Both the position numbers and the translations under genes were made by a program. 64,000 bases of DNA, taken from assembly GCA_035235625.1 (NCBI GenBank), contig CP141144.1, positions 41,042,014 through 41,106,013 on the forward strand, given 5' to 3'. Origin of the DNA: Saururus chinensis. Lineage: Eukaryota > Streptophyta > Magnoliopsida > Piperales > Saururaceae. This document shows positions 46,186 through 59,460 of the stretch, piece by piece. Position 1 is the first letter of the stretch; every line of letters begins with the position of its first letter. Below the pieces are notes generated by a model that saw only the letters and a program-made list of their open reading frames with translations, was not told where the DNA came from and did not search any database.

Positions 46186-49100
46186 TGTCACGCCCCGACA
46201 CTGCCCGACCTGAGCCAAACCCAGTCCAAGGGCCGGTCCAGCGCACAGGGGCAACGATTTTGAAAACGGTTAAAGAAATAGCGAAAGACTTATGCCCTTA
46301 CCATGGGAGGTCTAATTAATGGAGTTACGCACTACTTTGAGCAAGAGTAAATAAGTAGAACCAAAAGAGTTACTTAAACTCTAAATTAAACCACAAATCT
46401 CAAACCCACATACTAATAATCCATAGTCAACACACTTGGCTCAAAACAAGGTCTCAAATAACACTAAATATATGATATATCACAAATATGAAAACAAGAA
46501 CCACTCTGCAAGGGTTCTAACATCAAAACAAAATAATTAGAAAAACATGCAAGGTCTAGGGGCCTTCACTCCTACTCCCAAGCTCTCCCCGACCTTTCCT
46601 CATAAAGAGGATCTTGTCCGATTGCATGTCACGCCATGCAGCCCCAAAACAAAACAAAACAAAGAAAGCAGGGTGAGTATAAAACTCAATAATGGTTTGA
46701 ATACAACTATAATAATCATAAAACATGATGGCATGGAAATGTAGCAATTCAAATATAAAATTAACATGCTATACCACTTTCTGATCACACATTCATATCA
46801 CATAAAACTGTATAATAGTGTCTCAATCACACACTTTTTGATCATGCATTCATATCACATAAACATGCACAATAGTGTTTCAATCACACTATTTCTGATC
46901 ATGCATTCATATCACATAAATTGCATAATAGTGTCTCAATCACACTATTTCTGATCATGCATTCATAGCACATCAACCTCATTCACCCTGCACGACACAC
47001 GTGTCAAACACATGATACACAATCATGCATAGCATTCATAATAAACATGCATCAATACAAATGGTGAATGCCTCCATCAAGGAGTAAACACAAGTATTGC
47101 CACACAGGCAAGACACGGTCAAGGCTACGAAGGTGAGACAGTCAAATTTTCCACATAGGAAATGTAAGAGGGTCAGGGTTTTCAACCCCTAAAGCTGCTC
47201 ACCTTGGACGATCCTAGCCAATGATGTCCCATTCTCATACAGAGAATCTAGAGAAGGGGTGTTTGCCCAGGGACATCTCCTGTGGTGGGGAGAGCCCGAA
47301 TTCCCACATAGGGAACCCTAGAATACGTGGTAGCCGGTGCACAAAGCTTACCACTCTGGATTCTCAGGGTCTAGATGACAATCATAATACTCTCAATCCG
47401 CAAGACAAGTACACAACTCGTCCCCACATAATTCCATTCAACTAGCTCAACCCGAGGAGTATACATGTTCCACACAGGAACTTAAATCGAAAACATGTCC
47501 TTTCGAACCAACCAAGTTCCAATTAATTCACCGAGCGATTAATCCAGCACGCAATCTCAACCATTGCATACAATTGATTAATTCCTGTTAGACATCGATA
47601 AAACTTCGTCCATGAATACCGATCCATTATGCATGATAACATGATACATCTATGAGCAAGACCTACGTGGGTTCCAGCACATGGAACGTGCTCCCAATCA
47701 GTCCCCTCATGCATCATAATCAAGGCATAATTAACTACAATTTCATAGTAGATCCCCGTATGTGTGTGTATTCATGCATATCTAAGGAAATGACCAATGC
47801 TTGACATAAACTCATAAGACAATTTACACATGCTTAAACACATTCAAAACAATGATTCCCAACTGAAATCAAAACAAAATCCACCATAAAGCTTAAGTCC
47901 ATCCATGTGAAATTGAACATTCACTCCCACAAACTTGATTTTTCCACACATTAAACCACAACATGATCACATCCATTACCCATAAACCATCCTCATTATA
48001 AGAGAACACATCTCACTATTTTCCACATAATATCCCTGCTGGAAACATATTCTGATCATAAGAATTCCAACATTCAAAAGTTCAAGGTACTTCAATATCA
48101 ATATGCAAAATTATCAACATAATATGATACCACATGACCACACTTAAACACATTCCATAAACTTCCATCATCAATTCTACACCTCCAGTAGCCTAATTTC
48201 ATCATAACACACCTCCCATAACCATTACAATTATCAAATGGAGTAAAACATTGAAATCAGCATAAATTTCAAAAATAGCAAAACTGTTGTATAGCCGTTT
48301 GATCAAGGCTATTCGATCGGCTAAACTAGAAATCTGTCAAAAAGTAGTGTTGCCGATAGATCGGCCTTGCAGGCTATTCGATCGCCAACAAAGCAGTTTT
48401 GACATTCTTCTTCTTTTCGAAAATCAAAACCAAGACACCATGAAAACACCTTCAAATCTTCATCCGTGGTATCAAACATTATCAAAAACTCATCAAACCT
48501 TCCAGAACACTAATCTAAACAATTCGAAGGCAAAACCCTAAGGAATTGAAGTAAAAGATTAGCATTTATTAAACCCACCATTGGAGCCTAAATTAAGCAA
48601 ATCCACTTCAAATAATATCATAAAAACTGAGATTTTTGCTACCCAAAGTTGAGATTGAAGAACCCGTTACCTTTCCTTGTTGATTTGGGCCGGAATGAAC
48701 CTTCAATCTCTTCCAACACCTTCCAAAAACACAATTTTAAGTTAACATACAACTAATCTCGATTTAGCTTTGAAAAACAAAAAGTAAACATTAAATCTAG
48801 GGTTTTAGAAGCCTAAAAACGAGATTTTAAAGATTAAGGCTTGGAGAAGAGAGGTAAATCAATAGTTTCATGCTTTCAAAATGGATTAAAACCATGATTG
48901 AAGTCAAGATTAAGAGAAAACCTAGGGTTTAGGCTTGATTAAAGAAGAACATACCTTAATCCTTTTCTAATTCTGTCCTAATTGAGGAATTAGGCCTTAA
49001 TTGCCCTCTCCCAGCCTATTCAAAAATGAGAAATGGCTCAGCCCTTTCTATTTATAGTAAAGCTTGGGGTATACCTAATGAACTAGTGGGGTATAAATAG

Positions 49101-49468
49101 AAATACTAGTTAAAAATGGTCATTTTGAATATTTGAGCACTAATTAAATCCAAAAAAATTTGAAAATTTTTATATAATCTTGTGTTGATGTCTGGGTCAA
49201 TTTGGTCTAAAAACCTCAAATTTGTTGGTGGGACCCACAAGTGGGTCCCGCTAAATCATAATTTTTGGAAAATTTAGAAAAATCCCAAAATTTCATAATT
49301 GACCAAAAACTACTTAAAACTCATAAATGTATAGTTAGTTTTGCTTAAAACCTTTAGAAATCCTATTTATTTTTGAAAACCACAGAATTTAATCAGAAAA
49401 TGCATAAACCACACGATAACTGATAAATAACATTAAAATAAATTGGTTAAAAAATGAGAGTCCTTACA
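46186..49468 (-). mobile_element. LTR-B copy: 5' LTR of a truncated gypsy element
   Basis: 3.3 kb with TGTCACGCCCC at the left and AGTCCTTACA at the right; on the minus strand it reads TGTAAGGACT...GGGGCGTGACA. The primer-binding site and gag lie directly to its left. There is no second LTR: the other end of the element is lost at 45481. The right end adjoins resumed LTR-C sequence at 49469. Its terminal 500 bp equals the units at 1-1119, and its left part equals 54870 onward. Open frames inside have no recognised domain. Confidence 0.85.
46778..46975. repeat. Four tandem repeats of about 55 bp inside LTR-B
   Basis: Units contain TTTCTGATCATGCATTCATA, TCACATAAA and ATAATAGTGTCTCAATCACA. Four copies with small differences. 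Confidence 0.88.
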
Positions 49469-50445
49469 CATAGGCCCCTGAACTAGATTCTTAAGTCGGG
49501 TACGTGAATTACACGACAATTTTACTATAAGGGGTAAAATGGTCATTATATATGTGGTCAGGACACTCCAACCCCACTCTAGATACAATAGTAATTTTCT
49601 AAAAAAATTGGACTCTTATACCTCCTAAACCAGACCTGGTTCAATGGTAACCCATTTTTTAAGGATCGATTTGGGTAAGAATGGGTTGGGTGACCCGACC
49701 CAAATCCAGACCCAACAACCCACGCAATGGGTTGTCTCTTCTACATTCAAACATATGCCTACTAGCCGTGCCACCTATGGACACCAGGTGGTGTTGCGGT
49801 GTGGCAATGTGCTGGCCCTAACTAGATTGCCATTATATGGCTATTCCGACAACCTTGGTCTCATTCTAGCCGATGGCCGCCCTGCCTCCCTCCAGAGTCC
49901 AAAGCATCCATTTTCCTGTGCTTTGCACTATCCTGGTCCAAATAGTCCTGGCAGCAACCTGCTGTGGCCTAGCCTTCCCCTCTCCCTGACAGATGTGGTT
50001 ACAACGGAAGAAGTTTGGGCCAGAAGCTCCCCCCTAGAATCCCTAATTAGTCCTTTTTATAATAAGGGGGTTAGGGTTCCTCATCCCCCAAGATATTTGG
50101 GATAACTTATCCTCCCTTAGGCAACCTAATTGGGCCTCTTAAATTAAATTCTATCAATTAATTAATTGAGCCCATATAGTGACTTAAACAAACAATTTAC
50201 ACGTCTAATTTAGGTAAATTGGCCTGTGTAATATTTAACTTCGAATGGTCATATCTCCCTCATCCGATATCTGATTTGAGCATTCTTGGTGGAGTTTTAA
50301 AGCCCTTTTTGTATACTTTCCATTCACACAAAGTCAAACTAATTTGAATATTAAGAAATTTATTCTTATAATAAGGTTAAGGGTTCAAATACCCTAATTT
50401 CCACGTGGTCACCTTTGTGAATATAGAAAATTCTAGGATGTTACA
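49469..50445 (-). mobile_element. LTR-C copy 2, right part
   Basis: Resumes the LTR-C sequence of 16790-18374: 'TAGGCCCCTGAACTAGA', 'GTGAATTACACGACAATTTT', 'GGTTCAATGGTAACCCA', 'ATAGTGACTTAAACAAACAA', 'AATACCCTAATTTCCACG', closing with GTTACA. The 153-aa open frame at 49644-50105 lies wholly in this LTR and has no recognisable domain. Confidence 0.7.
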
Positions 50446-52088
50446 ATTTGAACCTTAGGTCTTATTGGTATAGTAAATTTCTTTATATATAGATTTTGGA
50501 TATAAAACTTTGCTATTAAAAGGTAGATATAAAGAGTTTCGTAGAGCTATTAAGAGCGAGCATATCGAAGTTCAAATGAGGAAATTATGATAGATGTAAC
50601 ATCAAGGACGTTTCAGAGCACACGTGAAAAACAATGAATTAAGACTTTTGGGCATTCTCAAAAGCAATAAATTATCATGTGGTTTGAATTTGTATGTGAA
50701 ACTTTGGGTATAAAAACTAGATAAACATATCTTCAAAAAACCTTCAAGAATTTATGAATCAAAGTTTGGATGGAGTTATGATTGTCTGAAATTGGACTGA
50801 GGTGCTGTCATGACTTGCTAACACATACATATGATTGTCATGAAATTGGACACTGCTAATAGCATAAATTTTTTTACATAAGAAATTTTGATCTAAAATT
50901 AGGGTTAGAAAGTATAAGCAAAAATCTTCATATCTCCACTAAGATTAATGCCACTAAGTATGCTTGAATTGGAGTCCATATGGAACTTAGGTAATGTCAA
51001 CAAACATCAACTTAACATTGGTTGTGCCTATGAAATTTCATTTACTATTAGCAAACTATAGACATGTCGACCAAGTGTCAATGGTTTTTGGTAGTTATGC
51101 AATTTTGCTCAGAAACCACATAGTTTGATGGTTTTATATGAGAATTTCATCACCTTTCCTTATAAGTACCCCTTGAGGCTCTTAGACTCACATTTTCTTA
51201 CAAAAACTTTTCAAAATGAAGAGGGAGAAGATCAAGAGCTTTCCAAATCAAGAAGAATCAAGAGAGGGTGTAAATTTCTACAAGGATTGGTCGGAATCAC
51301 ATGTGAAAAAAATTTCATATTGTCAAATTGCTGACCTTGAACCCTTTATGGTTTTCAAACTTAAAAAATGCATGATTTTAGGAATTGTGGGTTTCTCAAA
51401 ATATAGTGAATTCATGATTCTATGTCAGATTGCTAACCTCATTACCATGATTTGGTTTGGAGTAAATGTATAGAATGGATGATGATCATTTCTTAGTAGG
51501 AAAGCATGTAAATAGTATTTTAATAATCTTGTCATGAATATTATTCAGATTATGTATTTTCCCACTTTTTACTAATTACGTGATAGATTAATCATCATTA
51601 GTTATTATGAGAAGGGTGTGTATAAAAGTTATGGTATAGCATGATTTAGAGTGATTTTGAGAACCGGGATCAATCTCCATTATTTATTCTTGATCATTTA
51701 CATGTAGGTTATGGCTTTGGTGAAAGGAGACATATGACAATACTAACATGGACATGTACAGTGTACAACCAATCAATCATTTGCCATGAGGTCGAAGCAT
51801 CGGTGTACCATCAACGAGGTAAGTTATTCCATGTCAACCCCCTATCATTGAGGATTTGACATGTTAGTGTGTTACCAATGAGCTTCAGTAACTAGGCCGA
51901 CACATCGGTGAATCTACTAAAAGTAAGTCAATATTGAGTATTTTTTTAGCATAAGTTATGATATTTGCTATTATTAAGTTTTATAATGACATTGGTTTAT
52001 GTGCATGAGAATGCATTATATGTGATGATGAGCTTAATGACATATGGGTTTATATGTGCCTGAGTGTTTGTATGAATCTTTGTATTGA
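50446..52088. other. Probable degraded transposon sequence, plus side of LTR-C
   Basis: AT-rich. The stretch 51690-52080 shares style and scattered motifs (CATCGGTG, ACCAATGAG, CATGTACA) with 57380-57800, suggesting a common dispersed family. No coding domain or boundary is visible. Confidence 0.35.
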
Positions 52089-53345
52089 TACTACAACAAA
52101 AAGGACTATTTGTAATGCACTTACATCACTAAAAAAGGTTTTTTGTAACACTTAATAATGTATTGCAAAAAAATAATAATATTTGTGATGCTTATTCATA
52201 AACATCAAAATACTACCCCTATTTGCGATGTTTATGAATAAGTGTTGCAAATAGGGCTTCTATTTGTGATGTTTATATACAAACACCGCAGCTAGTTAAC
52301 ACTATTTGTGATGTTTACAAATAAATGCTACATATACTATTCTTTTAAACAAAAAATATATAAATGAAAGGATTATTTGCGATGCTTATATATAAGCATT
52401 GCAAATAGGTCTCCTATTTGCAACATTTAATTACATACATAGCAACTATTTAACACAATTTGCGAGGTTTGCAAATAAGTGTCACAAATTCTATTCTTTT
52501 AAAAAATATAAACAAATTGATTATTTGTGATACTTATGTATAAGCATAGAAAATAGAAGACCTATTTGCGACTTTTAATTACAAACGTCCCAACTAATTG
52601 ACACTATTTGCGATGTTTACTTTTAATTACAAACGTCCCAACTAATTGACACTATTTGCGATGTTTATAAATAAACATCGCAAATAGTATTCATCTAAAC
52701 ATCAGAAAAATGTTTATAATGAAACATTGTAAATAGTCTATAATAGTTGTGATGTTTATTCACTGACGTTGCAACTAGGGTTGCAAATAGATTGGACCCT
52801 GACGGGCTAGGGTAGGCCCAAGCCTGGCCCAAAGAAAATAAAAATTTCAAGGCCCAGCCCAGGCCTGTAGCTAAGGTTAAAAAATTTGGCTTGGCCATGG
52901 GCTTTAGGGCCAAAAGAGAAGTGATGTAATTTTCTTTTAACTTCAAGTATTTTGCTATCTGAGATGATAAATCTATATCTTGAGTACATAAATAAATATA
53001 AGAGAAGCTTAAAAACTAATTAATTATATAAAAACTTCATTACATTCTATTTGGTACGGAGTACATTCCATTTGGTAAGTAAAAATAATTGTATTCCATT
53101 TGGTATTGTGGGACGGGCCAAGCTTTTCCTCTTTTTTTCCATGCCCAGGCCCCACCTAAAAATTGATGGGATTTTATATTTAAAGCCCTACTTAGCCAAT
53201 AACCTATTTTTTAAGGCCCAAGCCCGTTTACTTTCGGGCTAGGCTGGGCTTGTGGGCTAGCCATATTATTTGCAACCCTAGTCGCAAAAAATGTATACTA
53301 TGTACAACATTTCTGCATTGTGATGATTAACATTAAATATTGTAA
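52089..53345. mobile_element. CACTA-like terminus with TATTTGCGATG subterminal repeats
   Basis: Begins with ACTACAACAAAAAGG (the canonical start is CACTACAA; the first base here is T). Then come many copies of CTATTTGCGATGTTTA and its complement TAAGCATCGCAAATAG in both orientations up to about 52760, with more after the nested element. This is the subterminal pattern of plant CACTA transposons. A matching second terminus was not found. A 49-bp internal piece is tandemly duplicated (52565-52615 and 52618-52665). Confidence 0.6.
52776..53280. mobile_element. hAT-like MITE nested in the CACTA-like array
   Basis: 505 bp with terminal inverted repeats TAGGGTTGCAAATA and TATTTGCAACCCTA. Longer imperfect inversion continues inside (GGCCCAAGCCTGGCCC against GGGCTAGGCTGGGCTTG). 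Flanks GTTGCAAC (52768-52775) and GTCGCAAA (53281-53288) agree at 6/8, consistent with an old 8-bp duplication. No transposase is present. Confidence 0.65.
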
Positions 53346-54869
53346 ATAGTATTATTTTAAATATTAATTTATTTGTAAATATATATCATTGAAATAACAT
53401 AATATAATATATAAATAAAAAATTAATTTCAAAGAATTCTATGAGAGCCGCTGATGTGACCCTAGGCTTAAGGGTGGCTAGGTCAGCTCAGAATCATCAT
53501 TAGGCCATCGAATTTATATCTAACTGCCCATGTTACGCAGGGTACATTTTAGCCCTAAGTAACATGGATACGACGGTTCACCCTAACTTTTGCCTAATTT
53601 AATAATGTACATTATTAATTAATTTAGAGATATTAAATAATATATTTTGAAAAATAAAAAATATGTAAATAAAATTATATACTATTTGCAATGTTAGTTT
53701 ATATAATTTCATTAGTATATTTTTTAGTTTCTAAAATATTTAAATATATAATACGTAATATATAATTATCTAAAAAAATTTAAACTTATGTCTTCATTCT
53801 CCTATATGTGGGAGTAGGCTCACACGTGAGAAGTTAGATTTCGATCCAACGACATTATAACTCAATGCATAGGTGTGTGGCATGCTCCTTTGCACCATTG
53901 ATCTAAACTATTTTTGTTTAACATCTTAATTACAATATGTGTGAGACTAGGCACATGCACATAAGTGTGAGCCCCAAATTTGTGGGACATCGAATGGTGG
54001 ATTTTGCTTGATTTGACTTATAATGGTGGGTTTAATAAATGTTAATCTTTTATTTCGATTTCTTAGGGTTTTATCTTAGAATGGTTTAGATTAATATTCT
54101 GGAAGGTTTGATGAGTTTTTGATAGTGTTGATACAATGGATGGAAGTTTTAAGGTGTTGAATAGGCTCATCTTGGTTTGACTCGAATTTGGCTCAGCTTG
54201 AAGGGAGCTCGACTCAAGCTTAGTTCAAACTCGAAAGCAACGAGCCTATCTCAAATAGGGGCCAACTCAAGTCAACTCGAGCTCAAAACCTGATCAGTTC
54301 AACTCAAAGCTCACCTCTGAATCGACTCAATTTGTTATATATCACTTCTTACATTTCATACCCATATTATATAAAATTCTTAACTTTCACCTTTCGTGTA
54401 CCCCTGATATTTTATGTAATTTTATAAAAATATATGTACTATATATACATTAATGCATGGTATATAATATACTATATAATATGGTATATAATACCCATAT
54501 TATGCTATTTATTTCAACCAAATATAAATCCTACTACTAATAAAATTGAGAATGTGGGTATGATAAACTATTTTATTCCTATTCTACCCTTGTTCATCTA
54601 TATAATATTATTTAATTTTTAAATACTACCTTTAATCGTTCTAATGTAACAAATATAAATATGTAATTCTACTTGTATAATAAACATTCTTACTTCAACC
54701 AATCATATTGTTTTAATTAGAGATCTAATGAACTATATCTAGATTTTGCCTACAAATATGTCCAGTGAACCAAGTCTAGATTTTAATGCTGAGGTCCAAT
54801 TATATTAATTTTTTGCAGGCAATCCACACACCCTAAAATATGTTATTGTTGTGCTTTGGATAGTTCTCT
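53346..54869. other. AT-rich intergenic sequence
   Basis: No gene. 54140-54330 has a TCGAG/CTCGA-rich stretch that on the opposite strand resembles 14440-14640 (GAGTTCGAGCTCGAGCT-like), a dispersed repeat of unknown type. 53440-53600 and 53810-54000 hold GC-richer islands that may be decayed MITEs. Confidence 0.35.
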
Positions 54870-57081
54870 TGTCACGCCCCAACACCTGCCAACCCAAGCC
54901 GAACCTGGTCAGGGGCCGATCGAAGCACATGAAGGCAATAAGATTGTTGGTTTAGATACGTTGCGGAAGTCTGAACCCCTATAGAGGGTGAATAAAATTC
55001 ACATGTGTCACATAATCTCAATTATCCCTACAGAACCTGTGTAAACAGGGCATAATATTATCTCATACACATACATTATCAACAATAGTGAATATCTCCA
55101 TCATAGAGAGATACAATCATACTGCCCGCTCTGGATATTATCTAATTTCCTACATTAAAACCTAGGGCCTTAACCTAACCTAGACATCAATCCGATTTCC
55201 TAGATGGAAACCTAGTGTGTTTGGGGTAGTTAGGCCCTCTGCTCGCCCTAGACAATCCACAAGGGAGGTCTGATTTCATTACAAAAACCCAGAGTAGTCT
55301 GCTCACCTTGGACATTCCTGGCTGGGAATGTCCAATCTCCTTGCGAAGACCTAGAGCAGTGTGCTCACCCTAAACATCTCCTACAGTGGGGAGAGTCTCA
55401 TTTCTATGAGGGAAACCTAGAACACGTGGTAGTTGGAGCGCAAAGGCCTATCTGGATTTTCAGGGTCAAAATGACTCTATCAAGAAAATATGAACTGCAT
55501 ACACATCAACTCAACTCAACCCAGGGAGGATCCATATTCCAATCAGGAATTCAAATAGAAATCATGTCTTTTCGGACCAACCAATTTCCTATTAAGACAA
55601 CGATCGATTAATCTAGCATGCAATCTCACATCATTGCATCCAATCGATCAACCACGACTAATCTCGATAAAGTCTCATTCATAAATCCATTTCATAATGC
55701 ATACAACATGATATATATGTGAGCAATCTCCACATGAATCCTAATTCATGAAACATGCTCTCATTAGCCCCACATACATCATAGTTGATCATAAGTACCA
55801 ACAATTACCATGATTACCCCCACATGTGTGTGTACTAGGTAGAAACATTAATTTCTAGGCATATGAAGATGCATCAAAGATAATCCCATTAACATACCAC
55901 ACATGCTCTTTAACATTTAATCATGACTCCTTAATGAAATAATGAGTGAAAACTATTGAAACATATAATTCAAATCAAGTGCAACCTCATGTTAGGCTTG
56001 TGCATGCATATTCATACAACACTTAAAGCTAGACATAGCACCATCATTCAATATTTAATCATAATAAGTGAGACATACAAGTCCATTCTCCTTCCATAGC
56101 CTTGTTGGAATCATACTTAAAACATAAGAAATCATTCAATCATTAATTCAAGATAAGCAACCCTAACATGTTTAACTAACAATATGCAATTTCACATAAT
56201 ACTTAAATATTCATCATAATTTCCAACATCAATTTCATGCCCTTCCAGTAGCTCATCCTTGCATAAATTACTCATCAAAGTCATAAGAAATGATACTCAA
56301 GAGTAAAAACACTATAATGAATAAAATACACAAAAATAGTCAAACTGCAGTGTTGGCATTTGAACGCTCTGCAGGGCCGTTTGAATGCCTGGCCATTCGA
56401 TTGGTTGTCTGGCCGTTTGATCTCTATGACTAGAATTTCTGGTTCGTCTTCCCCACTTTGAAATCAAAACCGAAACTTCACATACACTTCATAAATCATC
56501 AAATTTCACTCCCAAACTTTGTGATAATCAAATCAATGCTTAGAAAGCATCAAACCTAGCCATTTCTAAACAAAAAAACCAAGAAATCTCATCAAAGATT
56601 AAACCTTTTCTAAATTTGCCATTAAAGCTCATAACCATGGAAACTCACTTCAAACTCTATCAAAACTCAAATATGAAATCACAGACATGTTTAGGACCAA
56701 AACACTTACCTTCAACAAGCTTCTTAAGTTGAAATCGCTCCTCCTACACCTTTGAATCCTTAATCTCTCTTCCCTTTTTGGAAAATGAGGATTAGGCTCC
56801 TAAGCTCCTAGTCTCAGCCCTTTCCCAATTGAAAAAGTGGTTAGGTCAATCCTTTTATAATAAAGGTTGGGGTAAATCTAATAAATTGGTGGGGTATAAA
56901 TAGAATTTACTACTAAAAATAGAAAAACCTACTTATTTAAACCCAAATTGAAGTTTAATTTTTTTGAAATAATTACCTATTGTCTTAAAATGTTGTTAGG
57001 GTCATTTGGGACTAATTATCCCAATTTTGCATGTGGGGCCCACGGTGGGTCCCTCCTTCTAACTTTTGGAAAAAATAGAAC
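54870..57081 (-). mobile_element. LTR-B, truncated copy
   Basis: Opens TGTCACGCCCCAACACCTGC like the LTR at 46186. It keeps the same order of motifs ('GGGGAGAG', 'GAACACGTGGTAG', 'CAATCGATCAACCACG', 'GGGGTATAAATAGAA', 'GGGGCCCACGGTGGG'). It breaks off at about 57081, some 200 bp short of the expected TCCTTACA end. No primer site adjoins its left end. Confidence 0.75.
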
Positions 57082-59229
57082 CGATCTAGAGACAAGCATC
57101 TAGATGTTCGATTGTGCTCGAGCCAAGGTAAAGCCGAGTTTTCAAAAATCAAGCTCGAGTAAAAAACCTCAAAACTTGGTTAGACTTGACTCGTTAGCAG
57201 CTTTAATTATATGCCTATTGATGAGTTAAAAAAACATGTTATAGATAGTTTCTAAGAATCATATCATGATTAAGATATGTGATCATGTTTTCTATTGATT
57301 ATGATTAAATGATAACTAAATCATAATTTTGATTAAGGGATTGTGTTCAAATGAGAAATGAATCATGTTTATTGTTTTGAGAACGTTGGGTAGTATAACT
57401 TCTATCATTTTCTTCCTGACCATCAACATGACCATGGACACGTCGATTATGGGAGAAATATGAACAATACCATCATCAACACGTTGAGCCACATTGGTGT
57501 TGACCTGGTCATTGACAATGTGGCTGATGCATCAGTGGTGGCACCAATGAGATGGGCCTCCACAATATATCCATTGTTGATAAGGGTTCAATGAGTCAAC
57601 CACTGATGCCCCAGCCAATGCATCGATAAATTCACCAATGGTGTGTTAGTTCATGGCAATTCAAGCATGTTTTTTGATAAAGTATATGCTATTTCTAAGG
57701 TACATAATAGTATGGTTTTTATGTATGATGAACATGTGATTGCATGTTATGTTATACATGTATAATATTGGGGTAAGCCCTAAATATGTGTGAATCCTTG
57801 TAATAGATAGTTACCCCTTTGAACTTGGTACTTGACAATCAAGGACAAATTATCCTAGTGTCTGAATGGCTTCAAAAATGAGTCATTTTAGCCATGTAGA
57901 CGGACATGTACAATATGAAATAAGATCATGGTCTTTACGCTCTTAAAATATTAGAATTGTATGTAGAGCCACTCTCTTGACTTGGGAGTTAGTTCAAATG
58001 CATTATATAATTAAAATATTAATGGACATGTGCAATGCAATGAAAGAGGTTTTGAGGATAATGAAAGTCGAGATTGCGACCACTTTGGACAATGAGCCCT
58101 TGCGGACCTGTGCTTCATGGTGTAGATAGGCTGGGCATTGGCTTCAAGAAAATGCTAAAGTCGAGTTGTAGAAGCTCATTATCTAGTGAGGGTAGCTTGA
58201 TTCCTAGATGTGGCTGCCATGAACCGTTTGTGACATGCACTCCTATGAGGGAGATAGAATTCTAGTGTTGTCACAGTGTTTAAAAGTTATTTATTATCAC
58301 ATTACATATATTTGATAATTGCATTATGCTACTTAAATTGTTATGATACTACCATAACATGTGGTTCTTGTTTAGCCATTTCATTGGGTATATTCGTACA
58401 CTTAATATCTTTGTCATGTAGGTTCACTTAAGGAGTGGTGGGTAGGAGACTAGTGTGCAAGGAAATGATGATGATCATACTACATTGCAAGTGTAATATC
58501 TCTTATTTTTGTGTTACTTGAATTCTTAATTGGTTTGTATAACTGTAGGCATGTGGGTGTTAATTTGTTGACATTACTTCTATATTGTGTACTCTAGATA
58601 TCTACTCGGGAGTTTGGTTATGAAGTGATTTAGCCGTGAATACTATTATACTTAAATTGAATGTTATTATGTTCAAAAAATGAGTAGTTCACACCCCAAG
58701 TATCTTGTCAAAGTTTGGCAATAGTTTTTTTCTTAAATAGTTTTCAATCTTTAATGAATGAGAAATGAATTTCAAAATCATGAGGTGTAATAGGGTATAC
58801 AAATGCAGCATGCACTAGAAGTGCTTAAGCCTCACATATATAATTGTGTTTCCCATCACTTAGAGACTAGTTAGTTTCATTATTGCTAACACCTCACCTG
58901 GCCCCACCCTCTTAAATATGTGTGCCAACATGCCTTTTCAATATGCCCCTAAACACATGTTAACATTTTCATATATAAATATATTTATTTAATTTTTAAT
59001 AGTCATATACATTAAATTGCATGTGGAAAAAGTCCAAATGTAGTTAGCTAACTCAAGGGAAAATGAGAAATTATTTTAAAAGCAAAAAAAGAAGACAAAA
59101 TACTTTGTGCAATTGTGACATATTATTAAATTACTTGAGAAAATTTATTTTGCCTAAGATACTACAACAAATTCGAACAACACAATCAACAAAAAAAATG
59201 CCTCATTCAAAAAATGTGAAAATAAAATC
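57082..59229. other. Probable degraded transposon sequence, no gene
   Basis: Opens with the CTCGAGC-rich dispersed repeat (57110-57200), followed by AT-rich sequence. 57380-57800 shares scattered motifs with 51690-52080. The 63-aa open frame at 58074-58265 has no recognised domain. Confidence 0.35.
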
Positions 59230-59248
59230 TATGACAAATATTTTTTTG

Positions 59249-59450
59249 TACTCCCTCCATCCCATATTAATAGATCCATTTAAAAAAATAATTATTTTTA
59301 TTGAACAGTGAAATACACATTTAAAAGAAAGGAAAATAAGCTTATGATAGTCTTTTTGAAGTAGCTAATCATTTAAATTGAACAAAATGGAGCAATTAAT
59401 ATGGAACAAAATATTTTACCAAATGGAGCTATTAATTTAAGATGATTGGA
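59249..59450. mobile_element. Stowaway-like MITE
   Basis: Left end TACTCCCTCCATCCCATATT is the classical plant Stowaway (Tc1/mariner) terminus beside TA. The right end is decayed: ATTAATTTAAGATGATTGGAG. Internal 'AATGGAGC...ATTAATATGGAAC' is complementary to the left arm. Confidence 0.6.
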
Positions 59451-59460
59451 GCATTTTTGG

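Noticed and set aside
49644-50105. 153-aa plus-strand open frame
   Set aside because: Lies entirely inside LTR-C copy 2, antisense to the element; no recognisable domain.
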